Assembly (NCBI GenBank): GCA_035999765.1
Contig: CP108521.1
Span: 2,356,001 to 2,420,000, forward strand
DNA length: 64,000 bases
DNA from: Streptomyces sp. NBC_01231
Lineage (GTDB): Bacteria > Actinomycetota > Actinomycetes > Streptomycetales > Streptomycetaceae
Reading direction: 5' to 3'
Below, piece by piece: positions 1 to 8,065 of the stretch. Below the pieces are notes generated by a model. The model did no database searches and had not been told where the DNA came from. It saw only the letters and a program-made list of their open reading frames with translations. The number at the start of each line of letters is the position of its first letter. The stretch's first letter is position 1. Both the position numbers and the translations under genes were made by a program.

Positions 1-1470
1 ACGGCCTCGCTCGGCTTCCTGCCCGCGGCGGCGTCGGCCGCGCCGCGTGCGGACAGCGCGGCCCAGGCGACGGACGCGCCCGACCTGGCGTATGTCGTCA
101 ACACCAGGCTGGACCGCGGCACGATCGCGTCGGTGAAGAGGGCCGTCCCGGCGGCCGGCGGCACCGTCGTGACCACCTACGAGAAGATCGGCGTGATCGT
201 CGTCCACTCGTCGAACCCCGGCTTCGGCAAGGAGATCCGGGCCGTTCGCGGGGTGCAGTCGGCGGGCGCCACACGGACCACGCCGCTGACCGCGGCGGGG
301 ACGACGGACGAGGGCGCGGCCCGGTTCCTGTCGAAGGAGCAGGCCGCGAAGGTGGCGAGCGCCTCCGCCCGCACACCGGACAGCGAGCCGCTCGAGGCCG
401 ACCAGTGGGACCTCCGCGCGATCGGCGCCGACAAGGCAGCGAAGATCAACCCGGGCAGCCGCAAGGTGACCGTCGCCGTGATCGACACCGGCGTCGACGA
501 CAGCCATCCCGACCTCGCCCCGAACTTCTCCGCCGGCCAGTCGGCCAACTGCGTCGGCGGCGTCGCGGACACCAGCGCGGGTGCCTGGCGCCCCTACACC
601 GCGGAGGACTACCACGGCACGCATGTGGCCGGTGAGATCGCCGCGGCGCGCAACGGCATCGGCGTCGCCGGAGTCGCTCCCGGCGTCAAGGTCGCCGGCA
701 TCAAGGTGAGCGACCCGGACAACGGCCTCTTCTACCCCGAAAGCGTCGTGTGTGCCTTCGTGTTCGCCGCCGACCACGGCGTGGAGATCACGAACAACAG
801 CTACTACGTTGATCCTTGGATGTACAACTGCATGGACGATCCGGATCAGAAGGCGATCGTCGACGCGGTCAACAGGGCGCAGCTGTACGCCCAGAAGAAG
901 GGCACGCTCAACCTGGCTTCGGCGGGCAACTCCAACCACGACCTGGACTCCGACGCGATCGTCGACGACACCAGCCCCGACGACTCCACGCCGGTCGAGC
1001 GCACCGTCGACCCGCACGAGTGCTTCGACCTGCCGACGCAGTTGCCCGGTGTCGTCACGGTCAGCGCGACGGGCGTCCAGAACCTCAAGTCGTACTACTC
1101 CTCGTACGGCAAGGGCGTCGTGGACATCGCGGCACCGGGCGGCGACCGGCGCTACCAGCTCCCGGACACGCCCTCCAAGGACGGCCGCATCCTGTCGACG
1201 ATGCCGAACGGCGAGTACGCCTTCCTTCAGGGCACGTCGATGGCCTCGCCGCACGCCGCCGGTGTCGCCGCGCTGCTGAAGTCGAAGTACCCGCACGCCA
1301 CCCCGGCCGTGCTGCAGGCGCTGCTCAAGGCGCAGGCGGACAACCCCGGTTGCCCGGCGTCGTACGACCAGGACGGCGACGGAACGCAGGACGCGGTGTG
1401 CGAGGGCGGCAAGCGCGTCAACGGCTTCTACGGGTACGGCATCGTCAACGCGCTACGCGCGGTGAAGTAG
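1..1470 (+). CDS. S8 family serine peptidase (subtilisin-like), 5' end missing
   Basis: Secreted subtilisin-family endopeptidase, cut by the window edge: the frame is open from base 1 and begins inside the hydrophobic and Ala-rich end of a signal peptide. An I9-type propeptide follows (YVVNTRLDRG ... GVIVVHSS). The triad is visible: Asp in VIDTGVD (bases 484-486), His in HGTHVAGEIA (613-615) and Ser in GTSMASPH (1237-1239). Near the C-terminus DQDGDGTQD looks like an EF-hand or dockerin-type calcium loop. Several Cys pairs (NCVGG, NCMDD, ECFD, GCP/VCEG) suggest disulfides in the exported enzyme. The next gene is a close paralogue in the same orientation, 141 bp downstream. Substrate is unknown. 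Family assignment is very secure; the true start lies outside the window. Confidence 0.95.
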   Translation, partial: TASLGFLPAAASAAPRADSAAQATDAPDLAYVVNTRLDRGTIASVKRAVPAAGGTVVTTYEKIGVIVVHSSNPGFGKEIRAVRGVQSAGATRTTPLTAAGTTDEGAARFLSKEQAAKVASASARTPDSEPLEADQWDLRAIGADKAAKINPGSRKVTVAVIDTGVDDSHPDLAPNFSAGQSANCVGGVADTSAGAWRPYTAEDYHGTHVAGEIAAARNGIGVAGVAPGVKVAGIKVSDPDNGLFYPESVVCAFVFAADHGVEITNNSYYVDPWMYNCMDDPDQKAIVDAVNRAQLYAQKKGTLNLASAGNSNHDLDSDAIVDDTSPDDSTPVERTVDPHECFDLPTQLPGVVTVSATGVQNLKSYYSSYGKGVVDIAAPGGDRRYQLPDTPSKDGRILSTMPNGEYAFLQGTSMASPHAAGVAALLKSKYPHATPAVLQALLKAQADNPGCPASYDQDGDGTQDAVCEGGKRVNGFYGYGIVNALRAVK

Positions 1471-1611
1471 CCGCCTTTCCCATGGCATCCCTCTCCCTTG
1501 ACGTCCAGGACATCTCTTTCCCCGGACCTCCCTTTTCCCGGGACGTCCCCGCCGCTTCGGACTTCCCGCACGGCTCGCTCGTACCGCCAACGAACTGGAG
1601 ACCCTGACACC

Positions 1612-3171
1612 ATGACCGCGCCTCACCCGCGATTCCGCCGAGCGCTCACCGTCCCGCTCGGAATGGCCATGGCCACGGCGGTGGCGTTCCTGCCCAACAC
1701 CGCGGCCGCGGCCGATGTGCCCGGCACCGTCGCCGATGTCACCGGCGCCGTGAACGACGTCCTCGCGTCGGCCGCGGACGCGTCCGCGCTCAGCTACGTC
1801 GTCAACGTCCGCCCCGGGCACGGTCCTTCCGCGCAGGTGAAGAAGGCCATCACCGAGGCCGGCGGCACGATCGTGACGTCGTACGACCAGATCGGCGTGA
1901 TCGTCGTCCACTCGTCGAACCCGGACTTCGCCAAGACGGTCCGCAAGGTGCGGGGGGTCGACTCGGCCGGCAACACGCGCAACGCGCCGCTGCCCGCGCA
2001 GTCGACGACCGACCTGGGGACGCCGAAGGCGCTCAGTGCGACGGCGGTCGCCGCCGCCGAGGCCAAGTCCGCCGCCGGGCAGGACCCGCTGGAGTCCCAG
2101 CAGTGGGACCTGGCGGCCATCAAGGCGGACAAGGCGCACGAGAAGTCGCTGGGCAGCCGCAAGGTGACGGTCGGCGTGATCGACACCGGTGTCGACGACA
2201 CCCACCCCGACATCGCGCCGAACTTCGACCGGGCCGCCTCCGTCAACTGTGTGACGGGCAAGCCGGACACGACCGACGGGGCCTGGCGGCCGAGTTCGGC
2301 GGAGAGCCCGCACGGCACGCACGTGGCCGGTGAGATCGCGGCCGCGAAGAACGGCGTCGGCATGACCGGCGTGGCGCCCGGGGTGAAAGTCTCCGGCATC
2401 AAGGTGTCGACCACCGCCGGCTACTTCTACACGGAGGCCGTCGTGTGCGGCTTCATGTGGGCGGCCACGCACGGTGTCGACGTCACCAACAACAGCTATT
2501 ACACCGACCCCTGGTACTTCAACTGCACGGACGACCCGGACCAGAAGGCGCTCGTGGACGCCGTCTCGCGGGCCTCGCGGTACGCGGAGAAGAAGGGCAC
2601 GGTCAACGTCGCCGCGGCCGGCAACGAGAACTACGACCTCGCGGCCGACGAGATAACCGACCCGTCCTCGCCGAACGACGGCACGCCCTCGGACCGAGTG
2701 GTCGACCCGTCGAAGTGCCTTGACATACCGACCCAGTTGCCGGGTGTGGTGACGGTCGCGGCGACCGGCGCGAAGGGCCTCAAGTCGTCCTTCTCCAACC
2801 ACGGTCTGGGGATCATCGACGTCGCCGCTCCCGGTGGCGACTCGACGGCCTACCAGAAGCCGGAGGCTCCCGCGACGGACGGCAGGATCCTGGGCACGCT
2901 GCCCGGCGGCAAGTGGGGCTACATGGCCGGTACGTCGATGGCGAGCCCGCACGTGGCGGCCGTCGCCGCGTTGATCAAGTCGACGCACCCGCACGCCTCG
3001 CCCGCCCTCGTGAAGGCACTGCTGTACGCCGAGGCCGACGCGACGCCGTGCACGAAGCCGTACGACATCAACGGCGACGGCAAGATCGACGCGGTGTGCG
3101 AGGGCTCGAAGAACCGCAACAGCTTCTACGGCTGGGGTGTGGTGGACGCACTGGACGCGGTGACCAGGTAG
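1612..3171 (+). CDS. S8 family serine peptidase (subtilisin-like), paralogue of the preceding gene
   Basis: 519-aa secreted serine endopeptidase. I chose ATG 1612 because it places a basic n-region (PRFRRAL), a hydrophobic stretch and an Ala-rich cleavage zone (NTAAAADV) at the N-terminus; longer in-frame starts add Pro/Ser-rich residues with no signal character. An I9 propeptide covers roughly residues 60-110. The catalytic residues are Asp191 (VIDTGVD), His234 (HGTHVAGEIA) and Ser442 (GTSMASPH). The C-terminal loop DINGDGKID could bind calcium. Cys positions match those of the upstream gene, and the two proteins align by eye along their whole length, so this is a tandem duplication. It may be cotranscribed with the first gene or have its own promoter in the 141-bp gap; I see no clear -35/-10 pair there. 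Confidence 0.95.
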   Translation: MTAPHPRFRRALTVPLGMAMATAVAFLPNTAAAADVPGTVADVTGAVNDVLASAADASALSYVVNVRPGHGPSAQVKKAITEAGGTIVTSYDQIGVIVVHSSNPDFAKTVRKVRGVDSAGNTRNAPLPAQSTTDLGTPKALSATAVAAAEAKSAAGQDPLESQQWDLAAIKADKAHEKSLGSRKVTVGVIDTGVDDTHPDIAPNFDRAASVNCVTGKPDTTDGAWRPSSAESPHGTHVAGEIAAAKNGVGMTGVAPGVKVSGIKVSTTAGYFYTEAVVCGFMWAATHGVDVTNNSYYTDPWYFNCTDDPDQKALVDAVSRASRYAEKKGTVNVAAAGNENYDLAADEITDPSSPNDGTPSDRVVDPSKCLDIPTQLPGVVTVAATGAKGLKSSFSNHGLGIIDVAAPGGDSTAYQKPEAPATDGRILGTLPGGKWGYMAGTSMASPHVAAVAALIKSTHPHASPALVKALLYAEADATPCTKPYDINGDGKIDAVCEGSKNRNSFYGWGVVDALDAVTR

Positions 3172-3179
3172 GTCCATAT

Positions 3180-3194
3180 ATTGATTGGGTCAAT
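3180..3194. promoter_or_regulatory. Small dyad ATTGA-N5-TCAAT upstream of the CoA-transferase gene
   Basis: ATTGA (3180-3184) and TCAAT (3190-3194) form a perfect 5-bp inverted repeat with a 5-nt spacer. It directly adjoins a longer dyad that covers the start codon of the next gene. Together they look like a regulator binding region. This is seen in the sequence; its function is inferred. Confidence 0.35.
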
Positions 3195-3215
3195 ACTGCA
3201 TAGTGCAGTCATGAC
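3189..3215. promoter_or_regulatory. 27-bp interrupted palindrome over the CoA-transferase start codon
   Basis: The dyad reads GTCA-N2-ACTGCA-N3-TGCAGT-N2-TGAC. Its centre is at 3202 and its right arm contains the ATG at 3211. There is no purine-rich ribosome binding site in front of that ATG; the space is taken by the palindrome. This arrangement fits either a repressor operator overlapping a leaderless start or an RNA hairpin that hides the start codon. Confidence 0.5.
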
Positions 3216-4596
3216 TGCAATCAAGTCCGCCTGGTCCGCGGTGGGCGGCGACCCCGCCCACCTCTCCCGCGTGTCGACCGTGGAGCGGGAAGGCTCTCTG
3301 CAAGGGCGCCTTCCCGTACGGGAGTTGGCGCGCGCCTGCGTGGGCGCGTGCGCGCTGGCCGCGGCGGAACTCGGGGCACGGCGGGCCGGGCTCCCGGCGG
3401 TGCCCCGGGTGCGGGTGGACGACGGAGCCGTCGCGACCGCGTTCGTCAGTGAGCGGCATCTGCTGGTGGACGGGCGGGCGCCGGTCGCCTTCGCGCCGCT
3501 GTCCCGGTTCTGGCGTACGGCGGACGGGTGGGTGCGCACGCACGCGAACTATCCGCACCACCGGGAGCGACTGCTGACAGCACTGGGGCTGCCCGAAGAG
3601 CTGTCCTCGGTGGAGTCGGCACTGGCCGAGCGGTCCACCCTGGAGGTCGAGGAGACCGTGTACGCGGCCGGCGGCCTGGCCGTCGCGCTGCGCACGCCCG
3701 AGGAGTGGGCCACCCACGCACAGCGGGCCGCGGTGGCCGCCAGGCCGCTGGTGGAGCGCGGGCGTACGGACTCCGCGCACGCGCGCGTGCTCGCCCCCCT
3801 GGACGCCGGCACCGGCGCTCCCCTGCTGCCCGCCGCCGGCCTGCGCGTCCTGGACCTGACCCGGGTCATCGCGGGCCCGGTCGCCACCCGCACCCTGGCC
3901 CTGTTGGGCGCGGACGTGCTGCGCGTGGACGCCCCACGACTGCCCGAACTGCCCGACCAGCACGCCGACACCGGGTTCGGGAAGCGGTCGACCACCCTCG
4001 ACCTCGCGGCCGACCGACACACCTTCGAGGAACTGCTCGCGACGGCGGACGTGGTCGTCACCGGGTACCGGCCGGGTGCCCTGGACCGGTACGGCCTGTC
4101 GGCCCAGGCTCTCGCCGAGCGACGGCCCGGGGTGGTCGTCGCGCAGTTGTCGGCGTGGGGCGGATACGGGCCGTGGGCCGGGCGGCGCGGATTCGACAGT
4201 CTGGCGCAGGTGGCCACCGGGATCGCCGCGGTCGAGGGGTCGGTCGAGCGGCCGGGTGCGCTGCCGGCCCAGGCACTGGACCACGGGACGGGGTACCTGC
4301 TGGCGGCGGCCGTGCTGCGGGCGGTGACCGAGCAGTCGTACGACGGTGGCAGCCGCTTCGCACGAGTGGCGCTGGCGCGCACGGCCGAGTGGCTGCTGCG
4401 CGACATCGGGCAGGACCGCGCGGAAGGTACCGCGGTCGGTACGGCGTACGACGGGCCGGGGCCGTGGCTGGCCGAGTCGGACAGCACGCTCGGGCGGCTG
4501 CGGTACGCGCGCTCCCCGGTCTCCTTCACGGGCGGGCCGGCCGACTGGACGCGGACGCCGGGGCCCTGGGGGTCGGACGCGGCCCGCTGGACCTGA
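3211..4596 (+). CDS. CaiB/BaiF-type (family III) CoA-transferase
   Basis: 461-aa cytoplasmic protein likely to move CoA from one acyl-CoA to a carboxylic acid; the substrate cannot be told from sequence. The C-terminal half carries the family hallmarks LRVLDLTRVIAGP, LGADVLRVD, GKRSTTLDL and GYGPWAGRRGFDSLAQ, in which Asp329 is in the position of the catalytic Asp. The N-terminal 200 residues are less conserved. ATG 3211 is preferred over the TTG at 3181, which would add residues encoded by the dyad region. The gene runs away from the protease pair and converges on the VIT-family gene. An inverted repeat over the start suggests a dedicated regulator, perhaps responding to an acyl-CoA. Confidence 0.85.
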   Translation: MTAIKSAWSAVGGDPAHLSRVSTVEREGSLQGRLPVRELARACVGACALAAAELGARRAGLPAVPRVRVDDGAVATAFVSERHLLVDGRAPVAFAPLSRFWRTADGWVRTHANYPHHRERLLTALGLPEELSSVESALAERSTLEVEETVYAAGGLAVALRTPEEWATHAQRAAVAARPLVERGRTDSAHARVLAPLDAGTGAPLLPAAGLRVLDLTRVIAGPVATRTLALLGADVLRVDAPRLPELPDQHADTGFGKRSTTLDLAADRHTFEELLATADVVVTGYRPGALDRYGLSAQALAERRPGVVVAQLSAWGGYGPWAGRRGFDSLAQVATGIAAVEGSVERPGALPAQALDHGTGYLLAAAVLRAVTEQSYDGGSRFARVALARTAEWLLRDIGQDRAEGTAVGTAYDGPGPWLAESDSTLGRLRYARSPVSFTGGPADWTRTPGPWGSDAARWT

Positions 4597-4685
4597 GCCG
4601 CGGGTCGGCCTGCGCCGTCCTCACCGCAGGACTCACGCCCAACTCGCCGGCGGAATACCGCATCCCCAGACATTTTCCGGCACTT

Positions 4686-4699
4686 GCCCCGTCCGGGGC
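4686..4699. terminator. Short G+C hairpin between convergent genes
   Basis: GCCCCG (4686-4691) and CGGGGC (4694-4699) can pair around a 2-nt gap, followed by GGGG and no T-run. It sits in the 157-bp space between the convergent CoA-transferase and VIT-family genes, where a bidirectional terminator is expected. The loop is very tight, so the call is weak. Confidence 0.25.
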
Positions 4700-4753
4700 G
4701 GGGTGATGAGCGCCGCGCGGGTCGCCGTGAGGCAATGGGCCACCTACGAAGGG

Positions 4754-5464
4754 TCAGACTCCCGCCGCCCCCAGCAGCGCGCCCGCCGCGTAGGTCACCC
4801 CCATCGCCAGCGCGCCGCCCGCGACGTTGCGCAGCATCGCCCGGCCCGGCCTCGCCGCCCCCAGCCGGGCGCTGCTCCAGCCGGTCAGGGTGAGCGCGGC
4901 GAGGACCGACACCACCGTGACCGGCACCCGCCAGTCCGCGGGCGGCAGGACGATCGCCAGCAGGGGCAGCAGCGCCCCGACCGTGAACGCGAGGAAGCTC
5001 GCCCACGCCGCGTGCCACGGGTTGGTGAGGTCGTCCGGGTCGATGCCGAGCTCCACGCGCGCGTGCGCCCGCAGCGCGTCCCTTTTCGTCAACTGGACGG
5101 CGGCCTCCCGGGCCACCTCACGGGTGAGCCCCCGTTCCGCCAACAGCTGGGTCAGCTCCTCCAGCTCGGCCTCGGGCTGCTCTCGCAACTCCCGCCTCTC
5201 CAGCGCCAGGGCGGCCTTCTCCGAGTCGCGCTGGGTGGAGACGGACACGTACTCCCCCGCCGCCATCGACATGGAACCGGCCAGCAGACCCGCGAGGCCG
5301 GCCGTGAACAGCGTGGAGCGGTCCGCCGTGGCGCCGGCCACGCCGACCACGAGACCGGCGGTGGAGACGATGCCGTCGTTCGCGCCCAGGACCGCCGCCC
5401 GCAGCCAGTTGAGGCGCGCGCCGAGCGCTCCGCCGTGGGCCTCGTCATGAGTGGGTTCGGTCAC
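4754..5464 (-). CDS. VIT1/CCC1-family membrane transporter
   Basis: 236-aa integral membrane protein of the VIT1/CCC1 family, whose members move Fe2+ or Mn2+ in plants and yeast. The family signature LRAAVLGANDGIVSTAGLVVGV opens the protein. GSMSMAAGEYVSVSTQRDSE ends the second helix. A long charged cytoplasmic segment (about residues 75-135) follows, then three more hydrophobic segments to the C-terminus. I chose GTG 5464 because the 51 upstream in-frame residues are Arg/Pro-rich and not family-like. No N-terminal ferritin-like domain is present. Transcribed divergently from the exonuclease gene. The metal and direction of transport are not decidable from sequence. Confidence 0.85.
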   Translation of the reverse strand: MTEPTHDEAHGGALGARLNWLRAAVLGANDGIVSTAGLVVGVAGATADRSTLFTAGLAGLLAGSMSMAAGEYVSVSTQRDSEKAALALERRELREQPEAELEELTQLLAERGLTREVAREAAVQLTKRDALRAHARVELGIDPDDLTNPWHAAWASFLAFTVGALLPLLAIVLPPADWRVPVTVVSVLAALTLTGWSSARLGAARPGRAMLRNVAGGALAMGVTYAAGALLGAAGV

Positions 5465-5723
5465 ACCCGGAGGATCGCACTCCCGGCGTCGGCCGTCCCA
5501 CACCGACGCGGATCGGCGTCGAGGGCCCGCGCCGCGTGCCTCGCACGGGACCGGAGCGGCGCGGCACGCGGGTGCGGCCGGACGAACCCTCCACCGTGCA
5601 AAGGGACTTCGGGGCACTACGGTCCGACCGCCCCGTCGAGACTCGAACAGGCGGGCGCCGCCCGGGACCTGACGGACGGGTACGGGACGGCGCTGTCAGT
5701 CGTGGCCCGTATCCTCAGTGACC

Positions 5724-6722
5724 ATGCTCGAAGACCGCACGACCGCAGCGTCCTCCGCCACGGAGTGGCCGGCCGCGTATCCGAAGGGATACGCGGTCGT
5801 TGACGTGGAGACCACCGGCCTTGCCCGCCACGACCGGATCATCTCCGCGGCCGTCTACCGCCTGGACGCGCGCGGCGAGGTCGAGGACCACTGGTACAGC
5901 CTGGTCAACCCGGAGCGTGACCCGGGCCCGGTGTGGATCCACGGTCTGACGAACGACGTGCTGGAAGGCGCGCCCCTCTTCACGGACATCGCCGAGGAGT
6001 TCTCGAGCCGCCTCGACGACCGGGTGCTCGTCGCGCACAACGCGGTCTTCGACTGGCAGATGATCGCCCGGGAGTACGCGCGCGCGGAGCGCGAGGCTCC
6101 GGTGCGGCAGCGGCTGTGCACCATCGCGCTGTCCAAGGAGCTGGGCCTGCCCCTGCCCAATCACAAGCTGGAGACCCTCGCGGCGCACTTCGGCGTCGTA
6201 CAGCAGCGTGCGCACCACGCGCTGGACGACGCGCGCGTGCTGGCGGAGGCGTTCCGGCCGAGCCTCAGGGCCGCCGCCACCGGCGGGGTACGCCTGCCTC
6301 TGCACGAGTGCCGGCCGCTGACCGAGTGGTCGGACGTACCGGCGCCCCGGATCGGGCAGCAGGCGGGCCCGGGGGGCTACGGCAGCTACCGGCCGACCAG
6401 CTGGCGCCCCGCCCGCAAGAGGCCCGCCTGCCCCTATCCCAACCCGGGCCGCTACGAAGACGGCAAACCGCTCAAGCAGGGCATGCGGATCGCCTTCTCC
6501 GGAGACACGTCCATCGAGCGCGACCTCCTGGAGGACCGCGCGACCGAGGCCGGCCTGCATGTCGCCACCAGCATCTCCCGGCTGACCAGCCTGCTCGTCA
6601 CCAACGACCCGGACTCCGGCACCTCGAAGGTGGTCAAGGCCCGGCAGTTCGGCACCCCGGTCGTCGACGAGGCGGCGTTCGGGCAGCTGCTCAGGGATGT
6701 CGAGCCGGCCACGGCGCCGTGA
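5724..6722 (+). CDS. DEDDh 3'-5' exonuclease with C-terminal BRCT-like region
   Basis: 332-aa protein related to the DnaQ/epsilon proofreading nucleases. ExoI is VVDVETTGL (Asp27, Glu29), ExoII lies in VLVAHNAVFDWQMI and ExoIII is HHALDDARV (His164/165, Asp169), giving the DEDDh set. After a Pro/Arg-rich linker (about residues 190-250) the C-terminus (KQGMRIAFSGDTSIERDLLE ... RLTSLLVTNDPDSGTSK) has the pattern of a BRCT domain like those in NAD-dependent DNA ligases. Such proteins are usual in actinomycetes and probably act in DNA repair rather than as a replicative subunit. ATG 5724 was preferred to GTG 5718; no convincing ribosome binding site precedes either. Confidence 0.9.
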   Translation: MLEDRTTAASSATEWPAAYPKGYAVVDVETTGLARHDRIISAAVYRLDARGEVEDHWYSLVNPERDPGPVWIHGLTNDVLEGAPLFTDIAEEFSSRLDDRVLVAHNAVFDWQMIAREYARAEREAPVRQRLCTIALSKELGLPLPNHKLETLAAHFGVVQQRAHHALDDARVLAEAFRPSLRAAATGGVRLPLHECRPLTEWSDVPAPRIGQQAGPGGYGSYRPTSWRPARKRPACPYPNPGRYEDGKPLKQGMRIAFSGDTSIERDLLEDRATEAGLHVATSISRLTSLLVTNDPDSGTSKVVKARQFGTPVVDEAAFGQLLRDVEPATAP

Positions 6723-6801
6723 CCGTACGGACGGGTGATTGGCGGGCGACTCGCCCGGCGTCGCCTCGCTCCCACGGCACCGACAGCCCACCCTGTGGCG
6801 C

Positions 6802-7035
6802 ATGGCGACATGTGAAGTCTGCGGCAACAACTACGGAATGACCTTCGAGGTGCACGCGCAGGGCGCGGTGCACGTCTTCGACTGCTTCTCCTGCGCGATC
6901 CACCGCATGGCTCCCCTCTGCGAGCACTGCCGGGTGCAGATCATCGGCCAGGGCGTCGAGGTCGAGGGCCACTGGTACTGCGGCGCCCACTGCGCCCGCG
7001 CGGAGGGAAAGGCGGGCATCGTCGACAAGGTCTGA
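6802..7035 (+). CDS. Small zinc-ribbon protein of unknown function
   Basis: 77-aa protein with three Cys-x2-Cys knuckles (CEVCGNN at the N-terminus, CFSC and CEHC in the middle) and a final CGAHC, enough ligands for two zinc sites. It lacks membrane segments and a signal peptide. ATG 6802 was chosen because the upstream in-frame residues show no conservation-like features. Proteins of this layout are common as orphan small genes in Streptomyces. They could bind RNA, DNA or another protein; nothing here decides between these. Confidence 0.75.
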   Translation: MATCEVCGNNYGMTFEVHAQGAVHVFDCFSCAIHRMAPLCEHCRVQIIGQGVEVEGHWYCGAHCARAEGKAGIVDKV

Positions 7036-7067
7036 CGCCGAACGGTACGAAGCGGCCCCCACCGCGA

Positions 7068-7104
7068 TACACCCCACGACCGAGTTGTACGGTCGTGGGG
7101 TGTA
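7068..7104 (+). promoter_or_regulatory. Perfect 14-bp inverted repeat enclosing the start codon of the SURF1 gene
   Basis: The arms are 7068-7081 and 7091-7104 with a 9-nt loop; the right arm contains GTG 7100. The 14-bp stem would be very stable in RNA and is not followed by a T-run. It could end transcription of the small zinc-ribbon gene, serve as an operator, or block ribosome access to the SURF1 start. The repeat itself is certain; its role is inferred. Confidence 0.55.
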
Positions 7105-7897
7105 CCGCTTCCTTCTGTCCCGGCAGTGGGTGATCCTCACGCTGGTCGCCCTCCTCCTCATCCCCACGATGATCAGGCTGGGCATCTGGCAGATGCACCG
7201 CTACGAGGAGCGCACGGCCCGCAATCAGCTGGTCTCGAACGCACTGTCCGCCGAGCCGGTGCCGGTGGAGAAGCTGACCTCCCCGGGGCACGTCATCACC
7301 ACCGACGAGCGCTACCACAACGTGACCGCGAAGGGCCGTTTCGACACCGATGACGAGGTCGTCGTGCGCCGCCGCACCAACTCCGACGACGAGGTCGGCT
7401 ACCACGTCCTGACCCCGTTCGTCCTCGACGACGGCAAGGTCCTGCTGGTCAACCGGGGCTGGATCCCCGCCGACGGACCGAGCCAGACCGCGTTCCCCAA
7501 GATCCCCGCACCGGCCCGTGGGGAGACCACCGTCACCGGGCGGCTGATGCCCGACGAGACGACCGCGGCGAGCGGCATCAAGAACGTCAAGGGACTGCCC
7601 GACCGGCAGATCATGCTGATCAACAGCGCGCAGGAGGCCCGCCGCCTCGGCGCGGAGGTGCTCGGCGGCTACATCGCGCAGACGGCGCCGGAGCCGAAGG
7701 GCGACGTCCCGGAGCTGGTCGGCAGGCCCGGCAACGAGGACGCGGCGCTGAACTACGCCTACGCCATCCAGTGGTGGCTGTTCGCCGCGGGCGTCCCGGT
7801 CGGCTGGGTGGTCCTGGTCCGGCGCGAGCTGCGCGACCGGCGCGAGGCGACGGCCGAGCAGCAGGCCACGGAGGAGACGGAGCCGGCGGCGGTGTAG
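7100..7897 (+). CDS. SURF1-family cytochrome oxidase biogenesis protein
   Basis: 265-aa membrane protein with the SURF1 layout. A helix lies at about residues 8-28 (RQWVILTLVALLLIPTMIRLGIWQ), then a large extracytoplasmic domain with VLLVNRGWIPADG, and a second helix near the C-terminus (YAIQWWLFAAGVPVGWVVLV). SURF1 helps heme a insertion into the aa3-type oxidase. GTG 7100 starts the conserved YRFLLSRQWV segment, and TTG/GTG starts further upstream would lie in the loop of the hairpin. The start codon is inside a 14-bp inverted repeat, which is unusual. No oxidase genes are nearby. Confidence 0.9.
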   Translation: MYRFLLSRQWVILTLVALLLIPTMIRLGIWQMHRYEERTARNQLVSNALSAEPVPVEKLTSPGHVITTDERYHNVTAKGRFDTDDEVVVRRRTNSDDEVGYHVLTPFVLDDGKVLLVNRGWIPADGPSQTAFPKIPAPARGETTVTGRLMPDETTAASGIKNVKGLPDRQIMLINSAQEARRLGAEVLGGYIAQTAPEPKGDVPELVGRPGNEDAALNYAYAIQWWLFAAGVPVGWVVLVRRELRDRREATAEQQATEETEPAAV

Positions 7898-8065
7898 TCG
7901 CCTTCACGGCTGGTCGGTGTAGTCGCCCGCGCGACCCGGCGGCGTAGGCGCCCGCGCGCCTCACCCCCACCACCACTCCACCCGCCACCACCCGCCCCAC
8001 ACGTCGTGTCACCCGCCCGGTCCCGCCCCGGATTGGTGCGCCCGGGGTACGGGAACCCGCACTGC

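Noticed and set aside
1453..3177. 574-residue frame antisense to the second protease
   Set aside because: Shadow frame without any domain; the + strand protein has the full catalytic triad.
5709..5714. TATCCT as -10 element of a leaderless exonuclease mRNA
   Set aside because: No -35 hexamer at suitable distance could be found, so it was not listed as a promoter.
6739..6801. Longer start for the zinc-ribbon gene
   Set aside because: The extra 21 residues have no Cys or other feature of the domain, and ATG 6802 begins directly before the first knuckle.
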